DNA of 64,000 nt, from contig NC_088307.1 of assembly GCF_032854445.1 (NCBI RefSeq), forward strand, positions 23,943,953 through 24,007,952, given 5' to 3'. The DNA is from Liolophura sinensis (taxonomy: Eukaryota; Mollusca; Polyplacophora; Chitonida; Chitonidae). The position numbers were made by a program, and so were the translations under genes. A model generated the notes under the pieces. That model saw only the letters and a list, made by a program, of their open reading frames with translations, had not been told where the DNA came from and ran no database searches. The stretch's first letter is position 1. Each line of letters begins with the position of its first letter. This document shows, piece after piece, positions 23,415 through 43,079 of this stretch.

Positions 23415-25530
23415 CAAAAGCTTCTTGGCAGTCTTTCTGCTCCCCATTTCTGGAAGAGATTCTTCATGTGTGTACACCATACACATCAAACAATGGACAT
23501 ACTGTCATTTCTGAACTGTTATTATTGATTTATTCACATGTTACAAGTTGACATATGGTCAAAGTATCGTACAGACGCGTGAGTTTTCTTCCAATCTTAA
23601 GTGAATATAGAACAAGCGTGATTTTGGCTACTATAAATAATACTAATACCACATGGACGCCTTCAGACCAGACTCATTTGAAGATTAAAAAGCAAAATAC
23701 TAATAATAAAAAAATGCATTCTTATGCCTTAAATTTTTACTAACCTTTGCCATAACCTTTCATGACTCTGAACTAAGCTTAGGATAGTTCAAATAAGACA
23801 AAACAGACAATTTGTCCCAGTGTCTGCCAATTCATTCAAAAGTCAATGGCTTAAGTAGGGCCGACTTGCATGATAATTATCACACCATGTGCAAATACAA
23901 CATTAAATATTTTGCTGTTTAATTTTTCGGGGGATCAACTCCACAAAACTCTCCTAGCCCTTAGATATTAACATCTAATCCCCATAGTAATCAGATTAAT
24001 TAAGCTAATAAAGTTCTCTGTAAGATGGCCCTGGGTCCATACTTATCACACAAAATAAGACTTAAGTAATAAATTGCAAGTCATAAAAAGCCAAACTCAA
24101 ACGGGAAAGAACTCATTTTGTCCTGCAGTAAAGAATCAGTGCACCGATTTTAAACATTCTACAGTGAAACATTTTAACTGTAGCTGTGTTTGAATTTTTG
24201 TGTGAAGTCTTTCAAGAGGTTTGATGAATACAGGCTCTTTAGAACAGCCAAAGGAAAACCAGGACTACCCATGACAATCCAGGACTACAAAGACAAACGG
24301 TCATGGGAGTTAACAGTAACTGCCTTAGGATGAGAGTCTTGTGCAAGTGAGCCTTAAACTGTCAAGGTACACATATAGTTCAAAGTTTTCAAGCTTTAGT
24401 AGGTTAATGGGTTAGTACAGGAGGGTCTTGGGCTTAGTCTGTAGGCCTTCAGAGTTCCCCTTAGTTTACACTGAAGCAGCTGTTTATTCACACTATTTTA
24501 CATACAACCACAAAAATAGTTTGCAACCACAAGACATTAGCACTTCAGATAACGACTAGAATGCATCTATGCGCCTTCACTACCCAGGGATAACTTTACA
24601 TGTACTTCAGTGTTGGGAGGAAGGGGGAGATAACTAGGAGCAAATGGAAATTCTTGTCAGAGAAACCGTTTCTACTTGATTGTATTGAATAACGAAGCTT
24701 CCCCACTTTAAATAAAAAAAAAAAAATTAAAATAACCACAGATTGCTTTTATCACTATTGTATACAAAAAGGAGAGCAGTCTATTTCAGAAGTTGTTTTT
24801 TTAAGAAAAAATAAAAACCAGTATGTGCTGTATAATGTAAGACTGAACACTCTGCTGTGACAAAAATACATGAGGTTTTTACCTCTGTCCTCAGACAAAA
24901 TTGTGTCGGTCTACAGCAGCTCTCAATAAACATCAGGACAGATACCGGTATTGAATTTTGTGCCATTCGATGCTTACATACACTTTCAAAACTTATTCAA
25001 AATGATATCAGAATTACCCACACTCTTTTTTTCACACAAAATTTTTTTAAAAAGAGATGGCACAGTGTCAAATATCATTATTCTGTCCTAACAGCATCAA
25101 ATGTATGCCAAACCTTATGCTGAGCTATTATTATGCAGATTTGGTTAACCAAACATTAGTTTACATGAGAAGTTGCTTGAAAACTTTTCACGTAACAAAA
25201 TATCGTTGATATCTAGCGATTTACTCACAAGATCCCTAAATAAACACCATGTAACCATGCCAAAAGGTTATAAAGAATAATAGTAAAAATATTTAGCGTA
25301 ACCACATTATTTTACATTCATTTTTAGAAAGCTATTAATACGGCACTGCTTTCGCAGCTCCAAAATACGTCTGTATCAGCATGTAGGAGAAGTTTCTGTT
25401 GGAAAATCACACGAACTCTCATTACCATAAATTAACTACAAGACTTCTCAACCCACATAGGAAAAACACAGGGCGTGCAACATACTGATCCACTGACAGA
25501 GTACATTTCTTAGGTTCACATTCATGATTT
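23415..25530. other. Intergenic DNA
   Basis: AT-rich, with no supported gene or clear repeat except an A-run near 24713. Reading frames here are short and show no recognisable family. Confidence 0.5.
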
Positions 25531-25534
25531 TTGT

Positions 25535-25930
25535 TTTTATACCTTCATAGTATAAATAGGATGTATACTGTGTTTTTATACCCTCATGGCCTTAATACGA
25601 CGCATACTGTGTTTGTATACCTTTATGGCCAAAACACAATGTATCCTGTGTTTTTATACCTTCATGGCCTTAATACAATGCATACTGCGTTTGTATACCT
25701 CCACGGGCCAAAACACAATGTATACTGTGTTTTTATACCCTCATGGCCTTAATACGACGCATACTGTGTTTGTATACCTTTATGGCCAAAACACAATGTA
25801 TCCTGTGTTTTTATACCTTCATGGCCTTAATACGATGCATACTTTGTTTTTATACCATTGTATACATACACAGTTCATCGCCAAACTCACATACTATGTT
25901 TTTATACCTTCATGGTTTTTAACACAATGC
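25535..25930. repeat. 39-bp minisatellite in 78-bp dimers
   Basis: The unit is GTGTTTTTATACCTTCATGG followed by CCTTAATACRACGCATACT. It alternates with a variant (GTTTGTATACCTTTATGGCC then AAAACACAATGTATCC), so the effective repeat is a 78-bp dimer. About ten 39-bp units. It lies between PLPP6 and RAB14. Confidence 0.88.
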
Positions 25931-28850
25931 ATTTCTTTATCTTCATGGTAATGATCTCACAATGCCTGTCTAAAACTTGGTGGTATCCAAAGAATGTACT
26001 CTTCACTTCTTGATGTTTTCATGTATTCGTTGCCTCTGTATTCATCTGACAGCTATATGAAAGTCTTATAGTTATAAAACTGTATTTGCATGGAGAGGTC
26101 AGTTATTAAACGCATTTGCTGAAGGATCTTATATGTACAAGCCTGCCAAAAATTTATTCTAAAGGTGAACAAATCCACATCAGGCTAAAACAGGACTAGC
26201 GATATATCTTACAACATTATCAACAAATCTAGAAGATTAGCAGTGCATTAGAATATAATTACATGTGTATTTATAGCTATTATAACACACTGGGTAATTT
26301 ATTCATTGACACATTTTCTTGCGGTAGTGGTAGGAGGGTGGGGTGAATTCTTTATTTGTCTGACCAAGGAACAGTCAGTGTTTTATATCGAACATTCAAC
26401 ATTTAACTTCCGTATTTGACCTAAAGTTTAGCATCTAAAACTGAACATTCAGGAGCACATAATGACCTTATAAAGATATTTTTAATGCCAGCATGTTTTT
26501 TTTCTGATAAGAAATTTCACAAAAAACCTCTGAAGAACCATTTTATAGTGGATAAATCAATCTGAATCAATGGGTCACATGAAAAAAGTTAAACTTTAGA
26601 TAAAATACAGAAGTGTAAATCGATCAGAAGAGAAATCAAACTCACTGGATCAGCATACGTGAATATGTAGCTAAAAATAACATATATTACAATGTAGGAC
26701 TTATATGTGCAGAAGACAGCAAACTTTGCTATTTCTAGTTTGCCGGCCTTTTTTTCCGCCCAACATAAATCAGCACAGACTTTCAACACAAACAAGTCTT
26801 CAGGTGATTAAAACTGAAATGAAATGTATGTATATCAACTCTGTGTATCAGGGAAAATGTTATTGTCTTTTTTGTTATATGTACAGAAATATATATGAAC
26901 ATTCATGAAATTTGTACATTTGCTTTATCAATGACCTCTTGTAACGTTGTACAAATAAATATACAGTATTTTCATAGTTTGAGGGGAAAAAAAGAACAAA
27001 AAAAAAAAAACATATAACAAACAAAAGAGAACAAAGGTTGAACTACTGGTTGTTTTACTGTTACTACAGCAACACACATATGTGTGATTCATCAAAAGGA
27101 AACATTTAGATGGAAAGAAATAAAGTTCTATAATGTGATCAGTTTTCAAGTCAGCGGGACAAAACAGGAAAACGAAACGGCCTGATGTTAGATGTTGCAA
27201 CAAAATGACTCACCATAAATGACCTAACACTTCGTCCATAAAAGTGCATTTTTAGAGGGAAATAAATGTCACAAAGTTTTATTCTCGATGCTAAAACAAT
27301 TTTCCAGCAGAATATCATCCCATGTTCCCAAAAATTCTCAGAACACCTTTCTAAAATCAATAGAACTCTTTGAATCAGGAAAAATGGGCAAGTCAGTCAT
27401 GGACGAAATTTATGGTCATTTAGGGTAATTTATTTTCTCAAGTGAAAAAAATCTAGATAAAAGTCTTCATTATGTGTACAACAACCTGTACATTGACACA
27501 AAAGTGCCATATTTCGGTAAATTTCCTAAAATCTTGAACTGAATAAAAATTCTTAAGTGATTCAAGCCCTAGGTCAAAAATAATCACACTTCCTTCAATG
27601 AAAACAAGGCATACACAGTAGCAAATATTTCACTGGATGATGGTGAATTTGAACAAGTTTCTTCTCCACTGATTGGTTTATGCAATCAAACCTAGCAATT
27701 AGTTGGCTAGTATATCCAAACTAAAAAAAAAAAAATTATACCTTCAGGTCGCAGAAAAAAGTCAACGTCCACTGCGCTGATTTTTCACTTAGTACAGGAA
27801 TTTGAACTTTTCGTGAAAAACATTTTGAAAACATTTCACAACATGATCTGTATAAATGTTTTGATCATCTTGGCCTAAGCTACTCTGCAAAGAGAACTGT
27901 GAAGACTAAAAACGAAAAAAATTCAAATTCAAACAAATTCTGTAATGAGCAAAACATTGGTCTAGACGAACTTGTAGCAATGGCCCTTATTTACGCCCAA
28001 TTCTGAAACTTCTAGCATAGCATTATTATTAATGCATACAACTACTGCTTAAAAGACTTGGAAGCTGTGTAGCTGTATACATCTAACATGCAAAAGGGGG
28101 TTTCACTGTAATGGATCCCCGAATGTTGCATTCTATTCGTAAACTTCAAGCAGCATGAACAGGGATGTAAAAGCAGCTAAAATGATACGATCAAAGCAAA
28201 CATTGACACCTTTAACACGTGTATGAATACTAAACTTCAAAGATTTAACACTCAGATGATTCACTGACTGAAAAAACAAAAAAAAAACAAAACAAAAAAG
28301 GTCTCAGTATTTTGGAAAAAGTCACAGAACAGTTTGCCACGAATGAAACAAATGTGGAGGGAACTGATCTAAGATATTAGGATAACATACATGGATGTGT
28401 GCTGTTTATTCAAAGTGTTTATCCCAAACCACATGTGGCTAATACAAAACAGATTTGCAACAATACCATAAATGGCCTCCCTATGTTTAATTAAGGGGGG
28501 TAATTCAGAAGGTCTAGTATATGTACAACGCTTACAAACTCAACCTCCCCCTTGGGCTATTAGGGGAAGAAAATTACCTGTACACGGAAGAGGAGGAAGC
28601 AAGAAAATAAAACAAAGGAAAAAAAATTTGAGGGATATGGAATGGACCATTTTTTTTTGTACACCAATGTCATAAAACTACTCAACTGCATGAAAATATG
28701 CATTTGTCTGTCACCCCTCTTTGTCGCTAATGGAGGTGACCCTCCCCATCGCAATTCCAGATGAGAGCATTTCTGAGTGGCCTGAGGGAGGTGACAGGTC
28801 CAACAGTCACATGGTGTGTTTATTAGTTTCCTGTTGGTATAGGTGACATT
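25931..28850. other. Intergenic DNA and RAB14 3' flank
   Basis: AT-rich; holds the RAB14 3' UTR of unknown length (reversed AATAAA at 28819 and 28405). A-rich runs lie at 26987-27010, 27723 and 28268-28300. No gene was recognised. Confidence 0.5.
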
Positions 28851-35581
<6,731 letters not shown>

Positions 35582-36989
35582 CTGCAACATTAGAAAACAA
35601 AGACAAGGAAATCAAGACATTCATGTTTAAATGGCAACCTCAGGGCCCCCTGAAATCAAGGAAATTAAATCAGCAAAGAGGTTTCAGCAAGCCAAAAATA
35701 CTGTAGAGCCTAAGGAAGCTGTATATCTTAAACTGACCTATACGTGTGAAACCCGAAACAACTTAAACGAAATCTCTGACAATGGTTTTGGAATCATGTC
35801 ACAAAATTAAACGATCTATAACTTGCCACATACTGGACTACATAAAATTCCACAGAAGCATTTTCAGACTAGTTAAAGACACATGACCGTCAACTTTGCT
35901 CTAGCTACCAGCAAAGCAGAATTTTCAGGATCTAGGCAGACCCAGAACTCTCACTTGTTGGGCTGGGACAGTATAGCTCTGCTGATTTAGTATGTAAACA
36001 TTACAGAAAGTTTGTCCACTGAAACGAAAATAACTCAGTTTTCTCTGGTTTCCCACCTCACTTTCGTGACCAAAGATCACAAAAAACCCTTTCTCAGATG
36101 TTCACTGAGAAGAGCTGGTTCATCAATGAACTGGCGTCACAACCACTTGACAACAACCTCAGGTCAAAAATTCCCCTTAACCAATGTAAACTTTGCTGTT
36201 GCCTACAGACTGTCAGGTCTTGTGAAAAGGAAGAATTACTGTCCAATGGAGTGCAGATATTTACTTACGGGTCATCCAACATAGGTAAAATTATATGCAA
36301 AAGAAACTTGCAATCTAAGTGTATGTGCTTCTGGACATGTACCTGTACTGTAGACAACCTCCATAATCACCCTGACAATGTTCACGTGTGTTTATCTAGC
36401 AAAGCTGTGACATGGTGTGTTCAAAGTAATAATAAAACAGCTCAACTCAAGTAACTAAAATAATTCAACCCATTTCCACCTGAAACAACACTATTACCAA
36501 GACAAGCTGTTGACGACAGTGCGAAATATACCTTACAAAGTCGGACAGAAATGTAGGTGACAGCACAAAAAAATTGAGTTTAATAATGTAGGCTATATGT
36601 CATCACATGTGATGTATGCATGATTTCTCCTCATGGAAATTCAAATACCACTCGTTTCCACAAAACGTTATTAATTACCAAACAAGATAAGGTGAATAAC
36701 TACAGAGTGGGTAACATAAGCTGTTAGGACACAAACGCCACACCCCTTTAAGATTTGAACAATCGGGGTGGGATGAAAATGACAAGCCAGCCATCATCAT
36801 GTGAGTGTCAACAAGCCGAGCTGCAGACAACTGCGCATGTGACTCTCGCTTCTGTTCGCCGCGATCTGACCCAAGGACGTTCGAACTTCCAGTTCCACCG
36901 AAAGAATACCTTTTGTTGCGCCTATCAGCCTAGATTCCAACGATGAGGATGAGAATATTTCCCTCAGATACACCCTCTCAAAATATATT
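35582..36989. other. RAB14: Probable RAB14 5' UTR intron
   Basis: Sequence between the acceptor at 35582 and the likely promoter. Reading frames at 36.0-36.45 kb show no recognisable family. Candidate minus-strand donors (for example GTAAGTAAAT near 36265) exist but none is convincing. No repeat was recognised. Confidence 0.4.
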
Positions 36990-37140
36990 TACAATCTGGA
37001 AAGCTAACAAATATGGCGAACGATCATTGGATAAAATCGTCATCTTCCGTCTTCTTCCGTCATTAACGCGCCATCTAGTGGATGAATTGATATGTGCGGG
37101 AGAGAGACAAGGAGAAACGACTCTCGTAGAGATGGCCTAG
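36990..37140 (-). promoter_or_regulatory. Probable RAB14 promoter region
   Basis: This stretch is richer in CpG than its surroundings. Two CTTCCG boxes lie 13 bp apart (37048 and 37056 area), reading as GGAAG ETS-type sites on the minus strand, and an ATATGGCGAA motif lies near 37011. Such motifs are common in housekeeping promoters without a TATA box. It lies about 1.5 kb upstream of the RAB14 start-codon exon, which needs an upstream exon. This is inference from position and motif; no transcript data were available. Confidence 0.3.
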
Positions 37141-37191
37141 TGTAGTTATCTCCCCTTGATTGCAAACACGCTAGCAGGCTTGTAATCAGAG

Positions 37192-37286
37192 CTAAGCGAT
37201 GGGGCGATGGAATAAAGCGACAGAGCGATCCTGCGAAGTGATCATATCGTTCCATCGCTTCATTCCATCGTTTCATCGCTTCTTAG
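37192..37286. repeat. 95-bp imperfect palindrome, CGATGG type
   Basis: The left arm CTAAGCGATGGGGCGATGGA is mirrored by the right arm ending CCATCGTTTCATCGCTTCTTAG, with two small mismatched patches. It is built of short CGATGG/AAGCGA modules and lies about 150 bp upstream of the likely RAB14 promoter. A longer relative is at 39.27-39.47 kb. Confidence 0.8.
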
Positions 37287-37448
37287 TATCTCCCCCCTCA
37301 ACAAATCAGGTTTCTAGCTATTGTCATCTGTACCGATACTTAATACACGATATATAATAGAAAAATTAAAATGTTTTTCAAAAAGTTTTATATTTGTTAA
37401 GCCCCAACACGAAAATGTGTAACACGTCACTTTTGATTATATTATCAT

Positions 37449-37660
37449 TTGATTGGTTGATTTTACGCCGTACCCAAGAATATTTCACTTATACGACGGC
37501 GGAAATCCACAACCATCCTCAGGTTGCAACACGACCTTCCCACGTTGCCTATGGCCGGAGGGGAAGCCATGATGCGCTAGACTTGAACTCAAGTGAACTT
37601 AGTGAGAGGTTCCCGGGTAGTTGCACCGCGCTGGTACGCTAACCACCTAGACCACGTCAC
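37449..37660 (-). mobile_element. SINE family 1, diverged copy
   Basis: Reversed tail ATTTGATTGGTTGATTTTAC, core CCACAACCATCCTCAGGTTG, and a degraded reversed tRNA head ending at GCTAACCACCTAGACCACG. Confidence 0.85.
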
Positions 37661-38259
37661 ATTTGAGTTTAAGACAACTTAAGCGAACTGGAAATGATAA
37701 ACTCATGAGGCGAATCTATTTTTAGAATGTCTACTTTTTATTATCAATCAGTAAAATGCCCACTGCGGCCATAGCAAAAACTGTTACATTTGTAATGTGC
37801 ATGTATGTACGCAGGCAAACTTCAGTGCAAGTTGTTATGGTCTGAAAAGCAACACAGTCTAAACATGGATAGTCTTTATTTTAACCTGGAGAATGGGTTT
37901 TAAAAAAGTGTGTCCTTTTATGTAGTCGTGTCAACTTTGATGGTAATAAATTATTACCAAAATGTCATTCATCCTATATACAGACATACAGACATGCAGA
38001 CATGCAGACACAGACGTAACTCATATGTATGTCATATTCCTTTATTATTATTATTTAACATTATTTTGGTAATAATAACTTCACATATCTCCTAATGGTA
38101 CGCTGGTCTCACTATCAGAATTTAGCGCTTCCCGCGCCCAGTCTCACAACGCAATGATTTCAGACAGCCGGGATAAAAAAGCAACGTTAAAGAAGACTAA
38201 ATATCATCATGAAATATCAACTAATTTTTTTTATGAAAAGTTTCCGCTATACACATAAT

Positions 38260-38520
38260 TTATTTATTTATTTTGATTGGTGTTTTACGCCGTACTCAAG
38301 AATATTTCACTTATACGAAAGCGGCAAGCATTATGGTGGGTGGAAACCGGGCAGAGTCGGGGGGGAAACCCACGACCATCCGCAAGTTGCTGGAGGATCT
38401 TCCCACGTGCGGCCGGAGAGAAAGTCAGCATGAGCTGAAACTCACAGCGACCGCATTGGTGAGAGACTCCTGGGTCATTATGCTACGCTGGCGGGCTAAC
38501 CAACTGAGCCACGGAGGCCC
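38260..38520 (-). mobile_element. SINE family 1, full-length copy
   Basis: Complete reversed copy, from TTTATTTATTTTGATTGG to AACTGAGCCACGGAGGCCC. The perfect 13-bp target-site duplication CTATACACATAAT lies at 38247-38259 and 38521-38533. Confidence 0.95.
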
Positions 38521-38554
38521 CTATACACATAATAACGAGTAGAAAGGACTTTTG

Positions 38555-38712
38555 ATTTATTTTTTTATTTGATTGGTGTTTTACGCCGTACGAAAGAATA
38601 TTTCACTTATACGACGGCGGCCAGCATTATGGAGGGTGGAAACCGGGCAGAGTCCAGGGGAAAGTCACGACCATCCGCAGTTTGTTGACAGGCCTTCCCA
38701 CGCACGGAAAGT
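38555..38712 (-). mobile_element. SINE family 1, 5'-truncated copy
   Basis: Reversed tail ATTTGATTGGTGTTTTACGC through core GGAAACCGGGCAGAGTCCAG, ending at CTTCCCACGCACGG. A weak duplication (AAAGGACTTTTGA against AAAGTACTTTTGA) flanks it. It lies only 35 bp from the preceding full copy. Confidence 0.85.
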
Positions 38713-39265
38713 ACTTTTGAGTCAGCCAGATAAGTTGGTATATTCATACGGGCACTCTCCTTTGTAAACTCTCGTTTACACGCAGGTTTTTATGGCTCGA
38801 ACACGGAGATGAAAGACAGTTGTGGATTTATGAAATCTTGAAGCTGAGTCTTGTATTAGCTGTTTTCACCTCCATATAGCTGTAAGAAAAGCTTGCAAAA
38901 GCGAGTTAAGCAACAAATGAGGCTGTCCACGGCCTCCAAATTTGCGTGAATTGCTACAGTTATTGACAATACAGATTTTTGTGGGTACACATTTGATGTC
39001 CTGTCACATTGTCGTCACACATCATCATTACAAATGGCTCCAGTTTGTGTCCACTCACGCATTTATACTTGGACATGTTAGCTGAAAGTGGAGAACATCT
39101 CAACTAATATTTCTCCGTATTACATAAATCGGGGTTTAATCATAAGTCATTGTATTGTTGATACATACAGACCAACAAACACTTCACGTAAGCAGTCGAT
39201 CTAAACAGCCATTCAGCCATGTATCTAAATCCCATAATTCACCAATAATGTCACTTGTCGTAAGG

Positions 39266-39472
39266 CCGATGGAACGATGGGACGAAGCGATGACACGATG
39301 GAACGATAAGGCGAAACGATGACACGATAGTGCGAAGCGATGACACGATGGAACGAAGCGATGACACGATACTGCGAACTAATAGACCGATGCTAGTATC
39401 ATTCCGTCACTTCGCAGTATCGCGTCATCGCTTCGTCATATCATTCCATCACTTTGTTCCATCGTCCAGTAA
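39266..39472. repeat. Foldback repeat of CGATGG/GAAGCGATGACACGAT modules
   Basis: The left arm is a run of about four modules of the form GAAGCGATGACACGATGGAA. The right arm (39400-39470) holds the reverse complement, for example TTCGCAGTATCG then CGTCATCGCTTCGTC and ATTCCATC. A short spacer near 39380-39400 separates the arms, so the whole could fold into a long hairpin. It is related to the palindrome at 37.2 kb. Confidence 0.82.
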
Positions 39473-40825
39473 TGAAACGATAGTATATACAATAGTACGC
39501 TGATGGCCTTTATTAATATGTAGACATACAGCATGAACATGCAATAACGGAGACTTTAAAATCAAGTTCCTAACTCTCCGTAAACATTAAAACAATCTTG
39601 TCATTAACAGTTTGTCTAAAAAAGATATATGAAAGTCACATCAGGCTGTTTTGTACAAGGAACTTCTGAATCTTTTACATACAGGGTTAACCGCCAAAAG
39701 TGCTCTCCCTTCGAACAATATGTTGCCTGCATGGTTGATCGATACTCCGGATTCTTGGCCCCAGAGGAATAATCGCAGCAAAACGTGGCACTCTGTTAAT
39801 GCAGAAAGGCAACACAATCATATCATCCACACACAAAAAAAAATAATTTATTCTCTCTTCCTTAAAAATCATGGATTGAGCATATCTGTTTATATACATG
39901 TAAGCCTATAGGCAGCGATCATAAACTGAGCCGAGGTCATGATATACATCGGACGAGTATCATTGGAGAGGATTTTAGACTGAAAAATGAAAAATATAGC
40001 TTTTAGGTAAAACATTCATTATGGATATAGTACTTCAGATATAGTAATTTCAGTGTCATGTTGTAGTACTTGAACCTTAGGAATTAGCAAAAAAATCCGC
40101 ATTTCATCCATTTAGTTCCTTGTTATTTGTCACCTGTTCCTTGCCATGCAGGAATTCGGGTACTCCAAACTATGAATAGAGGGAGAAGTTATACTGCGGA
40201 CCTAGTTTGTTCTGTGATTACATCACTGTGATCTTCTGCTAGAATACATTTCAAGTTTTGAAACATATCATGTGCATCTGTCAAACATTCAGTCATGTAT
40301 GACGTTTCAAATCTATATAAATAAGATAAATCCACCGCAAACATGCTAAAGGGGAAACAGAATTGGCGTCATTTAACCGTATACGCCACTTCCGGCCAGG
40401 TGCATTGCATATACTATGACGCCCTGATTGGTCAATATTTACAGAATCATCGACTAAGGGAGCCATCAGGTAACGACGTAGATCCAACAGGAATGTGTTG
40501 GATTCGCTGTCACATTGTAGAAAAAGTCGGGCGACTGGTCGCATAGGTCGTGCATAGGTAATTACCTCACGATCAACAGTGCGACCAGCCGCGATCTGGC
40601 CCTACTGGTTGCTCGACATTTACGATTGGTTGTATCAGTTGAAAGTACTGGTAGTATATTTGGAGCGGTTTCTGGGATTCAGCCCACTCTCCACTATATG
40701 ATGGAAGGGAGGCGTAGCGGTTTGCGAAGCTGTAGTTCTGCAGTTGAAAATTTCGTCAAAGTGTGACCTCTGTGAGTTAAGGTTGGCGTACGCAGGAGCT
40801 TAATGCAATAAAAGGCATATCGAGT
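39473..40825. other. Intergenic DNA
   Basis: No gene, SINE or tandem repeat was recognised. Short open frames at 39.65-39.9 kb and 40.3-40.55 kb overlap on both strands and match no family I know. Confidence 0.5.
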
Positions 40826-41462
40826 AAAATCAGGGCAGCGACGACAGTGTGGTTATTAGCAATTTAGTTGCAAGTTTTAACAGAATACATTCTTCCATCA
40901 CTCCAACAATAGACTTTCTGTGAACACAAGAGGCCATATTTCACCACTTACATGTGACCATTTGCCAGCTAGCACAGTGTCGTTGCTGCTCTGGCTTTAC
41001 TCTCTATGCCGTACGTCTATCACACTGTCGTCGCTGCTCTGTCTTTGCTCTCTATGTCTTAAAATCTGTCACACTGTCGTTGAGGCCCTGACTTTACTTT
41101 CTATGCCGTACGCCTATCACATTGTCGTCGCTCCACTGGCTTTACTCACGATGCTGTACATCTGTCACGCTGTTTTCGCTGCTCTGGTTTTACTCTCTAT
41201 ACTGTACGTCTATCACACTGTCGTCTCTGCTCTGGTTTTACTCTCTATGTTGTACGTCTATCACACTGTCGTCTCTGCTCTGGTTTTACTCTCTATGTTG
41301 TACGTCTATCACACTGTCGTCGCTGCTCTCTCTTTACCCTCTTAGCCGTACGTCTATTAGACTGTCGTCTCTGCTCTGGCTTTGCTCTTTATGCTGTACA
41401 TCTATCAGACTGTCGTCTCTGCTTTGGTTTCACTCTATGCTGTGCGTCTATCACGCTTTGCT
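40826..41462. repeat. TIR element end with 48-bp minisatellite, about 10 units
   Basis: At 40826-40863 one reversed 48-bp unit is seen (GCAGCGACGACAGTGTGG). A right-end terminal repeat follows at about 40918-40975 (CACAAGAGGCCATATTTCAC then ACATGTGACCATTTGCCAGC). This leads directly into about ten forward 48-bp units up to 41462. The interior of the element is almost wholly lost, leaving roughly 55 bp between the ends. Confidence 0.85.
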
Positions 41463-41859
41463 CTACACTGTACTAATCTTAATTATAGTCTTAATTATAT
41501 TGAATATAATATAAGTCTTAATTATATTGAATATGATCAAGGCCGAGGTTGTCAAAATGGGTGGCATTTGAACATTTACTGTTCATAGAATTGCATTTAT
41601 AGTGAACCGACGCTTTGTGCAGCGAGTCATGCGGTTATGTGAAGATTTGAAAACGGTGGTCTAAAAACCATAAAATGGATTTTTTTTTGTCGTGTAAGGC
41701 ATCATTGAAAATCCCTGCAGTTGTACATTATAACGACGACTGACACAGACCTGCATAGCGGGTATGTATTATCGATTACACAGCACAAATATAGTAACAT
41801 GTACATGTCTTCAACGCGCATAATTCCTTCACTAATGACATGTTTGCGAAGCTACTTAC

Positions 41860-41896
<37 letters not shown>

Positions 41897-43079
41897 CATA
41901 TTAACCTCTTCGTCAAATCTTCAGATCAATTATTATAATTTGATTCGATTTGGTTAATGGGCAATTAACAAGCAAGTAAAACAATGGCTAACAGACCCGA
42001 TCACTTCTGACGTGGGTATCAATTAATCAAGATTAAACTAACAATCGTTCGGGAGAAATATAAAGCTCTTAGTCCTGGAAATGCAAACACTTGAACAGCC
42101 GGCCACGTTTGAGGTTTCTAGAAATCCGAGGTGCAGCTGTAGGCTTTCGTGGCGGGCAGTCGATCCAATATGAGCAATGATGAATTGGGTCTGTAGAGAA
42201 TTAGAACATGCTTAATCTCTTTAAGAAAAAAAACTTAATAATTAACTGTGCAGGAAATGTTAACTAACGAGACACCGAACATCAGCATTTGATCCGTCGC
42301 CATTTTCCACCGGCAGGAGTCCAGAGGTTGTCGTCAGCTCAGTGATTTTCTCGGCCGTAGGTCTTGACGTTACCACGGTGGCGCGGTTTCCCGCTGAATC
42401 AATTTACATCCATTGGCTTTGTTATGAAGGCAATAACCCGGAATATCTTAAATGACATAATTCATCATTCAGACAATCTGAATAAATGTCGCCTCAAATG
42501 GAGATAATGTTAACCGGATTCTAATGAAGACAATTTATCTGGTAGGCCTAACCGAGAGAATAACATGTGTTGCCTTCAAGCTTTGACTTCACTGGCGGGT
42601 CATTTACCCCTCATAATTACACATATGGGTGATGAATTGGAGAATCTCTGTACACAAATTGCTTTCTTTGGTTATCCTAACGTACCATATACATAGGGCT
42701 ATGGCTGATATACGTCTCGGCTAATTGTGCATGAATTTACATCAAGAAATTTTTAGCCTGGATAGGCCTACATCACGGGCTGATTTCACATGAAGTGCAC
42801 TAAACGAAAACCTTTAACTACCATAACGAGATGTGCATGTTGTAGAGATATTAGGTGCACTTAGCTAAGGGCTACTTAACCTAAGTACCGGTACGCTTCT
42901 TTTGTCCTTAATTTTCCACACACAAGAAAATAAAGTTACTAACTAGCTAATCAACAACTGACTGACGGATAAATTAACCAAATTAACTAAACATAACAAA
43001 GAAAGAAAAGAAAAAAATTAATACATTTGATTTATTTCAATTTGTTTTTCACACCATACTCAAGCAACCTGCTTCAGAA
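41463..43079. other. Intergenic DNA
   Basis: Holds a short duplication of TCTTAATTATATTGAATAT at about 41490-41535 and a (GA)n run at 41862-41895. A SINE family 1 tail fragment lies at 43025-43062, next to the foldback element. No gene was recognised. Confidence 0.5.
41862..41895. repeat. (GA)n microsatellite
   Basis: An uninterrupted GA run of about 34 bp. Confidence 0.95.

Noticed and set aside
36012-36454. Overlapping frames of 90 and 118 codons upstream of RAB14
   Set aside because: No recognisable family and two competing frames; position fits a 5' UTR intron.
40920-41514. Two overlapping repeat-peptide frames of 141 and 130 codons
   Set aside because: Second array of the 48-bp unit, open in two frames at once; no coding signature.
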